Position numbers and translations under genes: made by a program
Source of the DNA: Acanthochlamys bracteata
Lineage: Eukaryota > Streptophyta > Magnoliopsida > Pandanales > Velloziaceae
Reading direction: 5' to 3'
NCBI GenBank assembly: GCA_019914995.1
Contig: CM034135.1
Span: 7,876,501-7,940,500 of the forward strand
DNA: 64,000 nucleotides
The notes under the pieces: model-generated
What the model was told of the DNA's origin: nothing
Databases searched by the model: none
Seen by the model: only the letters and a program-made list of their open reading frames with translations
Shown: positions 26,841 through 38,633 of the stretch, piece after piece
How the letters are laid out: each line of letters starts with the position of its first letter
Numbering within the stretch: position 1 is the stretch's first letter

Positions 26841-29800
26841 TTACAGACGCAGCATATGTTTCTGGCACATCAACACTTTTCTAATGGCATATGGGCCTTC
26901 TGCTGTGTCACGCACACCACACCTCCACCCCATGGCATCTGTCACCTCTTTGATATCATAAATGATGCTGCGCGAATCGCGGATAAAAGCACGACCACCA
27001 GGTCTAAGCATGCGATCCATCTCCAACAATATGACAGAAATGTCACACCTTTGTTAATGGAAGAGTGTTAGTGTTTATAAAATTGATCGTACCGGGTGAT
27101 TCAAATCTTCTAAATAGTTTCAACCTGAAAGGCCTATGTACATAATTGAAGTCCTCTAGGGCAGTCCCTGCACTAAGCATTCAAGTCCATATGACTTACT
27201 AAAGGTCAAATTCCAGACATCAAGGCATGAACCAATATACGAGCCTACCGACACATCTCAGAAGTACAAAAGTTATAACAGCAAAATTGGACATGCCACG
27301 CGCCTTAAATTTTAGCATACAAAGGCCAACAGTGTTACATAAGAAATAGGACTACAGCGTGCTATTGTAGTTTTTGGATTTCTAACATATTAAGCAAGGA
27401 ACTATCTTCAAGCACAATCATCATAGCAAATTACCTCTTCTGCTCCCTTGAAAAGAGACCAGCAGCATGCAAAAGATCATAGGTTCTTGGATATGTATCA
27501 AATGGTTCACACCTGCAGAAAAACCAACTTCTTCAGAAAGTGAATCACGGAAAGATAGTAGAGAAGTGTTAACATTCTTGTAAAAGAGTAATCTGCACAA
27601 CTTTGCCAGCTTAATATCATAAAAAGCAATAGTCCAGGTGATGGCATACCAGTCATGCATTACTCCCACAAGTCCACGATCATAAATCACAGGTAATGTG
27701 TTAGGTCCACTGATAGGAACCACATTCATAACCCAGCAATTAATTTTATGGTCATTTAATGCAGCAGCAAACCTACAATCAGAATACTCAAAAAGCAAAT
27801 CATTTCATGGAAAGGAAGCTAAACTGCAGTTCGCTGCAGATGAAATAAGCTAGATAGAAAAAGTATGCAGCAAAGATTATACCCTCCATAGCCAGCTCTC
27901 ATGTCCATCACATTTCTCATTTTCCATTTTTCCCAGTGAAAGACACGAATGTAGGTCTGTATTACATCACTCCAAAATCTTGATTCTGCCTTGTACAGCT
28001 CTTTCTTTGCTTTATAAGCATCCATCTGAACATCCTGAAGTCTGTCCGGTGGCTCTTGCAGACGAGCAGGCCATGGTGCAGGATGGGCTCCATATCCATT
28101 TTCAGGAATTCTGGTAATACAGGGCTTAATATTGACATACCTAAAAATTGAAATTAGATGATTTAAGATGAAACTCGAAGAAATGAATGCAAAAATGGTG
28201 AGGAACATTTAATGATAATTAAGCTCATCCAGAAAGAAAGAAAGAAATGGAAGACAGATACCAATACCGAAGGTTCTTGTCTAGAGAACAACTCAGTAAA
28301 GAATATGTTGCACGAAGTTATAAAATGAAATAGGAAAATATTTCCAAAGCATGACTTTCTTTCCTATAGTTACTCTTTCCAAAAACTCTGCAAACTTGGA
28401 TTATAGAATAAAGCTCTTTTGAGTGTGTGACATGATTCCAGAACTTCCCAAACAAGAAGTCCGTATGAGTATGCACCCTTGAAAAAGCATATAACAGCCG
28501 TCAAGAAAAGTCTAAACAGTAAGGAGAGAGAACAATAGTATAGTTGAAATACCATCACATCATTGCCTAAAAAGCAACTTGGAGTAATTGATGGCAAGTC
28601 CTATTGCTAATACCAGAAAGGCAATTCGAAATGCCAGGACATGGCTACCGAACATGGTTGAGAATTGTAGACAAGGTGTTAGACATACCAAACATTATTT
28701 GGGTCATCATCTGGATTGCATAGTGGAGGTTTTAGTCCAGGATCACGACTAGTGTAGCATGAATTGTTTAAAGGCTTCTGCCATATGGCAATATATCCCT
28801 CCTTTTTCACAAGTTCCCAACAAAGGCGATCAGTAAGGTCCTCCATTTCTGAACATTAAAGACAAAAAGTTACTCCCAGAGTAAGAACGGGGTGAAAAAC
28901 TATCACGGCAGTGAAAGGTAGGCACTTGCAACATAAAAAGGTAAAGTAGCCTGATTTGGGAGAGGAGATCACTACTATAACAGAAGCTACAATCAAATTT
29001 CAAAAACAGAAGGATGGAATTATTGAAACATCAATCATAAACTAAAGTAGGCAGTATAATGACTAAAGAGAGAAAGGACCCACTCCACAATCATTGTGTC
29101 ACCTTTGCAGATATTTATACTCAAAAAGTGAGAATAAAAAAAACGTTAAAATAAAAAAGTCCAAGATAACTCAGCTAGCTCGTATATGCTGTATATGCTT
29201 GATTTGCATAAACAGTAAGTACCTATGCAGATAAACTAATCAAGTGATCTGATATCAAATTGTACACAAAAAATTATAAGGAACTTTAATAGTCCATTTA
29301 AAAGGATTAAGAAATGGAGTTGGCTCTAAGGAAATCTAGGGAAAGAAGAACACCCAAAGATGACTAACCCTTCCATGCCTCCTGTTGTGCTTCCTCATGC
29401 TTATAGACAGGTTGTGCTGCCCAGGCAAAGTATCCTCCAGCTCTAAGCAATCTGTTAACCTCAAGCAGCAAAATTCCATCTTTATCACGAACATACAAGA
29501 CCAAGTTAGCAAATTAGAAATTCCAAAGTATGATCCATAAAGTTGAGAATAGAATCAAATAACCTGGAAGCATAGTACATGATACCAAAAAGTTAAAGGT
29601 TGCTGCAGACAGCAATTGAAGAAAGTTGAAATGATAAAACAGTGGGAAAGTGCAGATATAAGGCCAGTGCTATTTCGATGTCAGCATAACGGATTCTGCT
29701 ATGTACGTCTTCCAAACAATGCCCAAAAAGAAGAGTACAAAACAAGAAAATACCTACCTCTTCTGATCTTATGCAATTTTTAAAAGTGTCAATGACTAAT

Positions 29801-32475
29801 TGAATACAAAACAGCATATAAAGTACTATTAAAACACCAGCTATCTGCTTTTGCATAATGGAAGTTTGAACGGAAATTAACCAATACACACCTAGCAAAA
29901 GAAAAAGGGCAAAAACTTTATTCCGGTTTCCCTCAGGAAAAGATGACTGTTAACTAGGTAGAACTTATGTGAATTGTAGCAACATTACGAAGAACTAACA
30001 AGGTGTAATAAGTATCATGCAGTGGATTGGTTAAAAAGTGACGACTGTGATAGCACAAACTAAAATGTTATATCGAGTCCATTGAGCCAACAAATATTTA
30101 AGCTATCAGATCGCCTGATGGCATACCGTCACGAGTCCAGTTTATTCTGCACCTTGAACAATGAATAAGATCAAATGCCTGGCTTGGATATAACAGCCTA
30201 TGTGTTGCAAAAGCTGCTACCATTGCAGGGACGCCACGTTCCAGGGCAAACTGAATCTGGTTTTCATGGGCATCTTTTGGAGCAATTGATAAGGTGATCA
30301 CATTCCTTGAAAATAGAAAAGCACCAAAACTGGCTACTCCACATCCGACATCCAAAGCAACCCGCGTACGCTGGCCAAATCCAATATCAGGGACCATCTG
30401 CATATGTGAATTGTTAGGCAAGATGTGCAAGGAGGACAAGGAAAAGATCAAGAGTGTTCAAAACAATATGGAATAACATCAGAGGCAAACCTGAGAGATT
30501 TGGTTGATATACTGATCTGCACCGTGTATAAATTGGGTTCCTCCTCCTGGAAACTTGAATTTATCTTTCTCCTTTCTTATCCAATTTTGACCTCCTTTAT
30601 CTTCCACCAAACGAGTATGTGGTACATTGGAGTACCACACCTGTCATGCCATTTTACACTGTTAAGAAATTTAGTTAATCACTTCTTGTAACTGCTCTTG
30701 TTTTTTAGTACTGGATTAAATATTTGATTGAGCTTAATCATTAATGATTGGAGTACCACACCTGTCATGCCATTTTACACTGTTAAGACATTTAGTTAAT
30801 CACTTCTTGTAACTGTTCTTGTTTTTTAGTACTGGATTAAATATTTGATTGAGCTTAATCATTAATGAGCTGGGAATAGTTGAAGGGACGAAGATATGGT
30901 AAATACCACGGTGAACCCTGTATTCGATGTTTAGAACCAAAAGGATAAAACCTGGAACTGTAGTTCTAAGTATCAATAGTCTATACTAGTTAAAAAGTAC
31001 CGAGAATATGCCAGCTCAGTATCATAATCCCAAGTTCAGTTGCTTATGTTCTTGCCGTAACAAGTCACTAAACATACTACACATACGAGGAGTTGTACAA
31101 TATCGATCTCCAGCAACATGCTATGTGCTGTGTTTTAAATAGGAATATTGAGATAAACCATGAAGTCTGAACTGTGAATTTCTCACTGCAATAATATTAA
31201 CAGTATGCAAGGCATATCCAATGATGACTTACAAGCTATTCCTTTTAAGAAACCCTTTCAGAAACTCAAATTAAGATATAGATATATATATTTTGCTAAT
31301 TTTGGTCAAACAACTAAACACCAGCAATCTACTTGAAATTTAAGAAGAAAAACAGGAGACAACCAAGAAACTGATCTTAAAATGATATGATATTAACATT
31401 AGGCAAGATATAGCTGATGATGACTAACACTCTGTTTCTTGCAAGATCACGAATGATTTCGCCAATTTGGATCAATAACTACAAACCTACAAATCAAGTA
31501 TTTTACATCAAATTGAAGCGAGCTTTAACTTTGTTTTTTGTTACTACCCCTTAACCTTTTCCTAAAATCACAATTACAGTCTCATATTCCCCTGGGTTCT
31601 TGCAAACCATCGATCTGTTTATTAATATTCAGAGAGGAAAACATATAAGAACCAAGAAAACAAACCTCATCTCGGCTCCGTGGCCAGGGTATTGGAGTTT
31701 TGTAGTCACGTGGTGCTGGAACCAAGCAATTGAGTTCCTTCCCTGGAGCAGGACAATGCCGTTCAAACCGTTCACCCTTCTCTGTTGACGGCAGCTTTGC
31801 AATCTCCTCCCCGTTATCCAAGCACGGTATATACTCCCTCATACTCTCAGGACACAACCTATACCTCTTCACTCTTCTCCTCTTCTTCACGCCCTCATCA
31901 CCCGAACTCATCCCATTATTATTCTCTTCCGTAACATTCCACTGATCAACAAGATTAGGATCGAAATCACCCACAATAAAATTATCCTTCATAGCTCCTG
32001 TCTCATCAACAATACCAAATCTCTCCGGCGGCGGGGGCGGAGACGGAAGAATCCTCTCTGGCGGTGGCGGAGACAGAAGAATCATCTCTGGCGGAGGCGG
32101 TGGAGGAGGAGACAAAACCGGCGGTGGTGGTGACGGTGAAGATTCTTCGATTATTTCAGTGATGTTGATGGAAAGATTAGCATTGGGAGAGATTGAGATC
32201 AACGGTGAACCAAGATCAGTGATGCTACTAGGGTTAGGATTATCGGTGGATAAGAGGAGCACCTGCTGTGTTTCAATATTAGACCAGTACTTGCCGAGGA
32301 GGAACGAAGCGAAGCAGGCAGCGGCGAAGAAGAGAAAGACTTTGCGGTTCTGGAATTTGCTGAATAAGTCTTGTAACTCTCCCATGGAGAACAACTGTGA
32401 CTTCGTCGGAGCTCCGGAGTACGGTTCTGGCTTGAGTAGCAGAGGAGTGTTTGGTAGTGGAGATCTAGAAAACAA
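26841..32475 (-). CDS. PMT11/12-like: Golgi methyltransferase of the QUA2/PMT family (PMT11/PMT12 type)
   Basis: Nine exons on the minus strand: 32475-31666, 30640-30491, 30397-30127, 29479-29369, 28848-28689, 28140-27883, 27772-27650, 27512-27435 and 27048-26841, giving 722 residues. A short cytosolic tail, one signal anchor at about 45-61 ([15 protein letters not shown]) and a Pro-rich stem with PPPP runs precede the DUF248 methyltransferase domain: [43 protein letters not shown]-binding [14 protein letters not shown] (335 on), [31 protein letters not shown] and the second half [37 protein letters not shown]. Such proteins are thought to methylate homogalacturonan in the Golgi; the activity of PMT11/12 themselves is not established. 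Met31 is an alternative start. Intron 1 carries a 121-bp tandem duplication that copies the exon-2 acceptor. Confidence 0.92.
30627..30868. repeat. 121-bp tandem duplication spanning a splice acceptor
   Basis: Units 30627-30747 and 30748-30868 differ at about two positions (AAGAAATT/AAGACATT and CTGCTCTT/CTGTTCTT). On the minus strand each contains the acceptor GACAG followed by GTGTGGTACTCCAA, the first bases of exon 2 of the PMT gene. Only the lower-coordinate unit is joined to the rest of the exon. Confidence 0.9.
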
Positions 32476-32675
32476 AAAAAGAAAATGGCTCTGGTTGTAA
32501 TAATTGAACTTGTAGAGGGTTAAATTGAAAAAAAGAAGATAGATCTGCTAGTAATTATCATATTCATAACATTTCGTAAACCTAAAAGGAAGAACTGAAG
32601 AAAGAATCTAGTTGTAATAATTATATCCGTAGAGGGTTATATATAAAGTCTGCTTTACAATTTTTTAAAAATAAA
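32476..32675 (-). promoter_or_regulatory. PMT leader and proximal promoter
   Basis: Two hundred bases between the PMT start codon and the Copia fossil. On the coding strand there is a TATA-like stretch near 32640-32645 (TATATATAACC) and a short leader. The fossil therefore sits directly at the upstream edge of this promoter. Confidence 0.4.
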
Positions 32676-33258
32676 TGTTAGAAATTATAAAGCGACTACG
32701 TAAATTAGTAGTTCATTAGAATACAATAAGTTAAATATGCATTCATATTGGAATGCCAAAAATCAAGAAAGACAAACCATCATTTAAGAAATTGAAAAGC
32801 CTACGGTCAAAGATTTTGGAACATCTTTTGGAAGATGAAAAGTCAAAGGACTTGAATAATTAGTTGTAAGATGAAAGGACAACCGTTTCAAAATTTAAGA
32901 GTCTCCTTGAGGCATTATATATATGAATGAGAGGCATTTGTTTGGAAGAGAGAACAAGATAGAAATAAGAAAGGATCATTCTCACATCAAGTGTGAGAGA
33001 TATAAACAAAACATTCTAATGAAAGTTCCCACTTAAAGTGTAATATAAGAATTTGTAATTGCCTTGATTTAGTGATTTTCTTGAAGACTAGTTTGCCTTC
33101 CCGTGGGGTTTTTTTTTTCTTTTTCTTTACGTAAATCTCTTGTCTTTGTGGTTGTATTGCTCTTATCTCAATTTTCATATTGTTTAAGCAAGATCCTTAA
33201 GTGTGTTTATATTTTCGCTGCGTCTATCGACAACCGAACACACTCACTATTTCCAACA
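32676..33258 (+). repeat. left LTR of the Copia fossil
   Basis: 583 bases, TG...CA ends, similar along its whole length to 35890-36467. It is followed directly by the primer-binding site. Confidence 0.9.
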
Positions 33259-35889
33259 AGTGGTATCAGAGCTATCGGTTTATTGCAATGACAAGCAAGT
33301 ACGAGATTGAAAAGAAATGCAAGACTATGGCAAGTAAAGTTGGAGGTGCGGATCCCTCGAATATTCCTTACTTGTTTGGCGTACTGATAATGGTGAGGCT
33401 CTAGTGGGAAAGACAATAGTTGCTGCATGTGACAAGTCTTGAAGTTGCTAGAGTCAGTTCCATCAAGCTTATGGCAAATGGTGGAAAGGGATGCATCATC
33501 AGGAAGGTACGTTCTATTTTTCGTCATACGAAAAATTTATTGTTTATAGGATAATTTGATGACCTGTACTGCAAGACTCGTGGTGGAGGCGAGATCATTG
33601 AAGTCATCAAAGATAGGTTAGAAAAACTGTAGGTTAAAATGATCAACTCAAATCTATATAAGGTGCGTGGGGTGACACGGATGCAGTAGATGCTTATGTT
33701 GCATCAGGCAATATTGGAAATATCACGCGAGTGTAGCACATGAAATTTGGGTACATCTCGGAACGTGATTTAAAGATCCTTAGTGATCGGAAATTTCTGA
33801 CGGGACTGTCCGAGATAAAATTACCGTTCTGCGAGTAGTGTGTCACCGGTGAGCAGCACTGTGAAAGATTTAGAAATCATTCTCAGTTTAAAAATAAGCT
33901 CGACTTGTCTCACTTTGAATGGAACTTGTATGTTTTTAATCCGAAGGAAGTCGGATGTCTTTGAGGTATTCAAACTTTTAAAAACCTGGGCGAAACTTGA
34001 TTCAGCAGCAGGATTACGTTCGGAAGATGCCTATGATATGCTGAAGATGTTTGGGGTATTATCTATGGAATCTCACTGCCCATACAGTTATCTTCAGCAG
34101 GGATGTCATTTTTGCGGAGAACCAATTGCAAAGAGTGACTGAAGGCGATGATGTAAGGGAGGAGGATGCATCACTCCTAGCGGTGACCACATCGGTACTG
34201 GAAGAGAATGATGGGAAAGACGATCCTAATCTGGAGCCTGAACCAGCTAATGAGCACATGGAAAAGGATGGAGTTCCCAAGCCTACATCCCTTAGGCGTT
34301 CAACTCGCAAGAGAAACACACCTGAGAGGTATGAGGACTATTTTATGAAGTTATCTCAATCTGCATATTGCTTATTCACAGAAGAAGGAGAGTCATCTTC
34401 TCTCAAGAAAGCACTGGAGAGTCCATATGCGTCTCTGTGGATGGAAGCTATGCAGGAAGAGCTTGAGTCATTTCATAAAAATAGGACATGGGAGCTGGTC
34501 CCTCTGCCCCAAAGTCGTAAGGCTATTGGGAATAAATGAATCTACAAGATCAAGCGAGACGGGAATGATCAAATAAGACGGTATTATGCTCGGCTGGAGG
34601 TGAATGGCTATGCCCAGAAGGAAGGGATCGACTTTGATGAGATCTTCTCTACAGTGGTACGTTTTAATGTGGTCTTAGCTCTGTATGCATCATCGGTTCT
34701 CCATATTGAACAGCTCAATGTCAAAACAATATTTTTATATGGGGAGTTTGAAGAGGAGAAATATATGGTCCAGCCAGAAGGCTTTGCCGTGAAAGACAGG
34801 GACAATCTAGTTTGTCGGTTGGCCAAATCTCTATATGAGCTTATGCAAGCACTGTGGTGTTGGTGTAAGAGATTTGATTCTTATATCGGGAGCCTTGGAT
34901 ATAGTAAGCTGGTCTCAGACTCTTGTGTGTACATTAAGAGATTTGAGGGAGACGAATTTGTCATCTTGCTGCTGTATGTGGATGATATGCTTGTGGCATG
35001 TCCAAGCATGGGTCGCATCCAATAATTGAAGGTTCAAATGGCTAGTGAATTCGATACCAAGAACTTGGAGCCGAGAAACAGAATCCTAGGGATGCAGATA
35101 TGGCGAGATAGAGACAATAAAGAAATTCGGCTGTCTAAAATTAGTTATCTAAGTAAAGTGTTGGAACGATTCAACATGTATGTGGTAAGTTGATGTCTAC
35201 CCCACTCTCTATTAGTCTTAAACTATTCTTTTTGTTATCCCATAGCCAGGAGCAAGAGAGAATATGGATGTCTCGGATACCATATGCATCAGTAGTTGGA
35301 AGTCTAATGTATGCCATGATTTGCACTCGGCCTGACATTGCACATGCAGTGGGAGTGGTAAGTAGATTCATGGCATGTCCTGACATTGAGCCTTGGAAGG
35401 CGGTAAAAAGGATCCTTCGGTATGTGAAAGGAACCTTAAATGCTGCATTGTGTTACAGAAGATCTAAATTTATTATCAAAATATTTATTGATATAGACTA
35501 TACAGGTGATTTGGATAGGAGGTTGTTTTCAGTGGGAGCATTGAAATGCTCAAAATTCCTACCAAAGGAAACCCTACGGATGTCTTAACTGAGGCGGTAA
35601 TCCTTGACATATTTTTTATTTTGTAGATCTCTGTATGGAACCACAATGGGGAACAGTATTGGATGTGACCGTTGTCACAAAGAAGCCGAAAGGAAATCAC
35701 TTCAAGATAGCAATGGAACCGAAGGAAGATAGATAACGGTATGAGGTAAATGGAAGTCAGTTAGCATGCGTGCTAGCCCTGCTTCTCTCAATCGTACCTA
35801 TTTTCAGTGTTATCGAATTTTGACACTTACGTATCGGTTTCTTATTATTCTTGAATTACAATTTACAAAGTGTCTTTAAGTGGGAGATT

Positions 35890-36467
35890 TGTTAGAAATT
35901 GTAAAGCTACTATATAAATTAGTAGTTTATTAGATTGCAACAAGTTAAATATGCATTCATATTGGAATGCCAAAGATCAAGAAAGACGAACCATTACCCA
36001 GAAGTTGGAAAGCCAACGGTTAAGGACTCTGAAACATCTCTTGAAAAATGAAAAGCCAAAGGACTTGAATAATTAGTGGAAAGATGAAAGGACAACCGTT
36101 CGGAAGTTCAAGAATCTCCTTGAGGCATTATATATATAAATGAGAGGCATTTGCTTGGAAGAGAGAACAAGATAAAAATGAGAAAGGATCATTCTCACAT
36201 CAAGTGTGAGAGATATACAAAGCATTCTAATGAGAGTTCATATTTAAAGTGTAACACAAAAATTTATAATTGCTTTAATTTAGTGATTTCCTTAAAGACT
36301 AGTTTGCCTTTCCGTAGAGTTTTTCTCATTTTTTCCCACGTAAATCTCTTGTCTTTGTAGTTGTATTGCTCTTATCTCAATTCTCGTATTGCTTAAGTAA
36401 GATCCTTAAGTGTGTTTATATTTTCGCTGCGTCTATCGACAACCGAACACACTCACTATTTTCAACA
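35890..36467 (+). repeat. right LTR of the Copia fossil
   Basis: 578 bases, preceded by a polypurine tract and followed by the ATAAA target duplication that matches the left flank. Confidence 0.9.
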
Positions 36468-38633
36468 ATAAATTATAATAATAATTTATTAAAAAATAAT
36501 CGTTAAAAGTGATTTAATTTTGTATTTATGTTTATTTAATAGTTACTATTAAACTAATATTTGTATTTGAAAAATAATTGTTGAAGGTGGATGTAAATAT
36601 AAATTATAACAATAAATATGTTTAATATAAAATGAATAGGAAGTGGAATTATAATCAATTACAATTGAAAGTTTAATTTGTTATTGTCGCTGTTTATTTT
36701 CTTCTGAACTTATACAAAGAATAATAAATTATTTTCATAAATAAAATGATTGTTTTGTAAATACAACATCAATTGTGTTCAGGTTTGAAGATAAATGAGG
36801 AGTGTTTTTGTGAATAATAATGTTAACAGGGTGGTTGGTGAAACATCTCCGTCGGTGACGACCGTTGGTCCCTAGTAATTTGTGTTAGTGAGTCATTTTT
36901 TATATCGACTCATTTAACGATCGAAATTAAATTTATTCAATTATAATTTTATTTATAAATTTATATGGATCAAAATTATTAATTATAATTCAATCTATTA
37001 ATAATCAGATTAAATTTAGATCAATCTATTTAATAATTAAAATTATTAATTATTAATTATATTTTCTTAAGCTTCAATGAATTTATAATATTAGCTGTAT
37101 AAAAATGCATGATATTTTTAATGATAAGATATAATGAATACCTATTAAAATAAATTTTTTTAATTTCTTCATCAGTTTAAAATATTTAAAAATTTTTATT
37201 TTTATTTTTAAAAAATATATGATGACAGCTGAAATTTTGATTATAAATACATACTGATAATTTCAATAAAAATTTTAATAAACATAGCTATCGAACAAAA
37301 TTTGATAAAAATTTTATACAAAATTTAAATTCGTCATCACAAAAATACCTATATAGTAATACTTTCGATAGTATTATAATTCTCATCTTACATTATTTTA
37401 CTAAGATATAAAAATAGCGATAAATTATAAAAATTATATAATTTAATAATTTATAAATTATTACTATCGATTATTTTATTACTAATATTTTAATAAATGA
37501 AAAATAAAAATAAATATTATTTATTCAAAAGATGGCAATTCGAATCGGTGGTTCAATTTCGAATTAATTTGGATCGATCTATTTAATAAACGGATCAAAT
37601 TCGCTCAATTCTAATCCAATCTATATATTTATATAGATCAAAATTTCTAACTCTAACTCTAATTAAATAGGTCAATTGCAAAAATTCTAAAAATAGATAT
37701 GGATAATAAAACTTTAACTAAAGTATTATTATCTGTTATTATTTATTTTTACTTTTTAGATAAAAATTCTCTAAAAAATTTCAAAAGTATTTTTATTCTA
37801 AGTAATTTTTATTTTATAGATATTTATTTTAATAAACACTCTCAGATTTCTTCTAATATTTTAAATAAAATATGTAGAGTCGAGTATTGCGAAAAATCCC
37901 AGTATTGGACTGGTCCTTGGCGTGGAGTACACGGTCCATACAAATATATATCGGATTCCAAAGCCCAGTTTATAAATAGTCCAGCCCATCAAACCCCAAC
38001 AATACAAAACGTCAGCCCAAATACAGTTAATCTCATGATTATCTTGTAATTGATGTGCATTAATTTTTCGTAACGGGCGCTTGTTTGTTTGTTTATAAAT
38101 CAAACTGATACCAGTTCTTTTCCCCATTCTTTCCCTTTCTCAATTCACCGGCGAGAACATCTCCCCGGCTACTTGAATTTCCCCAAAACTTGTACTTACA
38201 CAGACTATCAGGGCAAGAATTTTTTGAATACTCGAAGGATTTCAGACCGTGTCAGGTAGGGAGGACGGATGCTAGGGTTCTGAAATTTCCTTCTCCGGCG
38301 ATTGTGTTGAGGAATTGGATAAGCTAGGGTTTTCTTGATCGATAATTATGTTCTTTTGGTGGAATTCGTTTGAAATAAATGTTCTTTGATTCAAAAGAAG
38401 ATCCTGGAAGTTCCCCCGTTCTATTTAGTGTATGGTTTGTTGAATTTGCTAGCTAACAATAGATTTCTGGATCAGTTTAGGAATTTCGGAGTTCTCCATT
38501 TCTTTGGATTTTTTAGAGTTAATCAGTTGTATAAAAAACATTTGGATTTTGGGAAGTGTTTTTGGAATTTTGTTGAGTTGGTTTGCAGTAATAGTTCCAG
38601 AATTGCAACGAAAAGTTGCTAGTGGATAGCTAG
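36468..38633. other. spacer and BPM promoter/leader
   Basis: AT-rich to about 37850, with no coding sequence. From about 38100 the sequence becomes less AT-rich and is probably the BPM leader. A GTAGGG donor near 38256 and a TTTGCAG acceptor near 38588 suggest an intron in the 5' UTR. Confidence 0.45.

Larger units (their letters stand above)
32676..36467 (+). mobile_element. Copia-type LTR retrotransposon fossil, broken
   Basis: The left LTR is 32676-33258 and the right LTR 35890-36467; both begin TGTTAGAAAT and end CAACA. The element is flanked by the 5-bp target duplication ATAAA (32671-32675 and 36468-36472). A primer site TGGTATCAGAGC (initiator Met tRNA type) follows the left LTR, and a purine tract AAGTGGGAGATT precedes the right one. 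The interior is about 2.6 kb, much shorter than a full Copia element, and retains Copia pol remnants (a reverse-transcriptase-like segment near 34430-35100 with YVDDM, and later pol sequence to about 35590). It is broken in several places. By eye the LTRs differ at roughly one site in ten, which points to an insertion some millions of years old. Confidence 0.9.
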
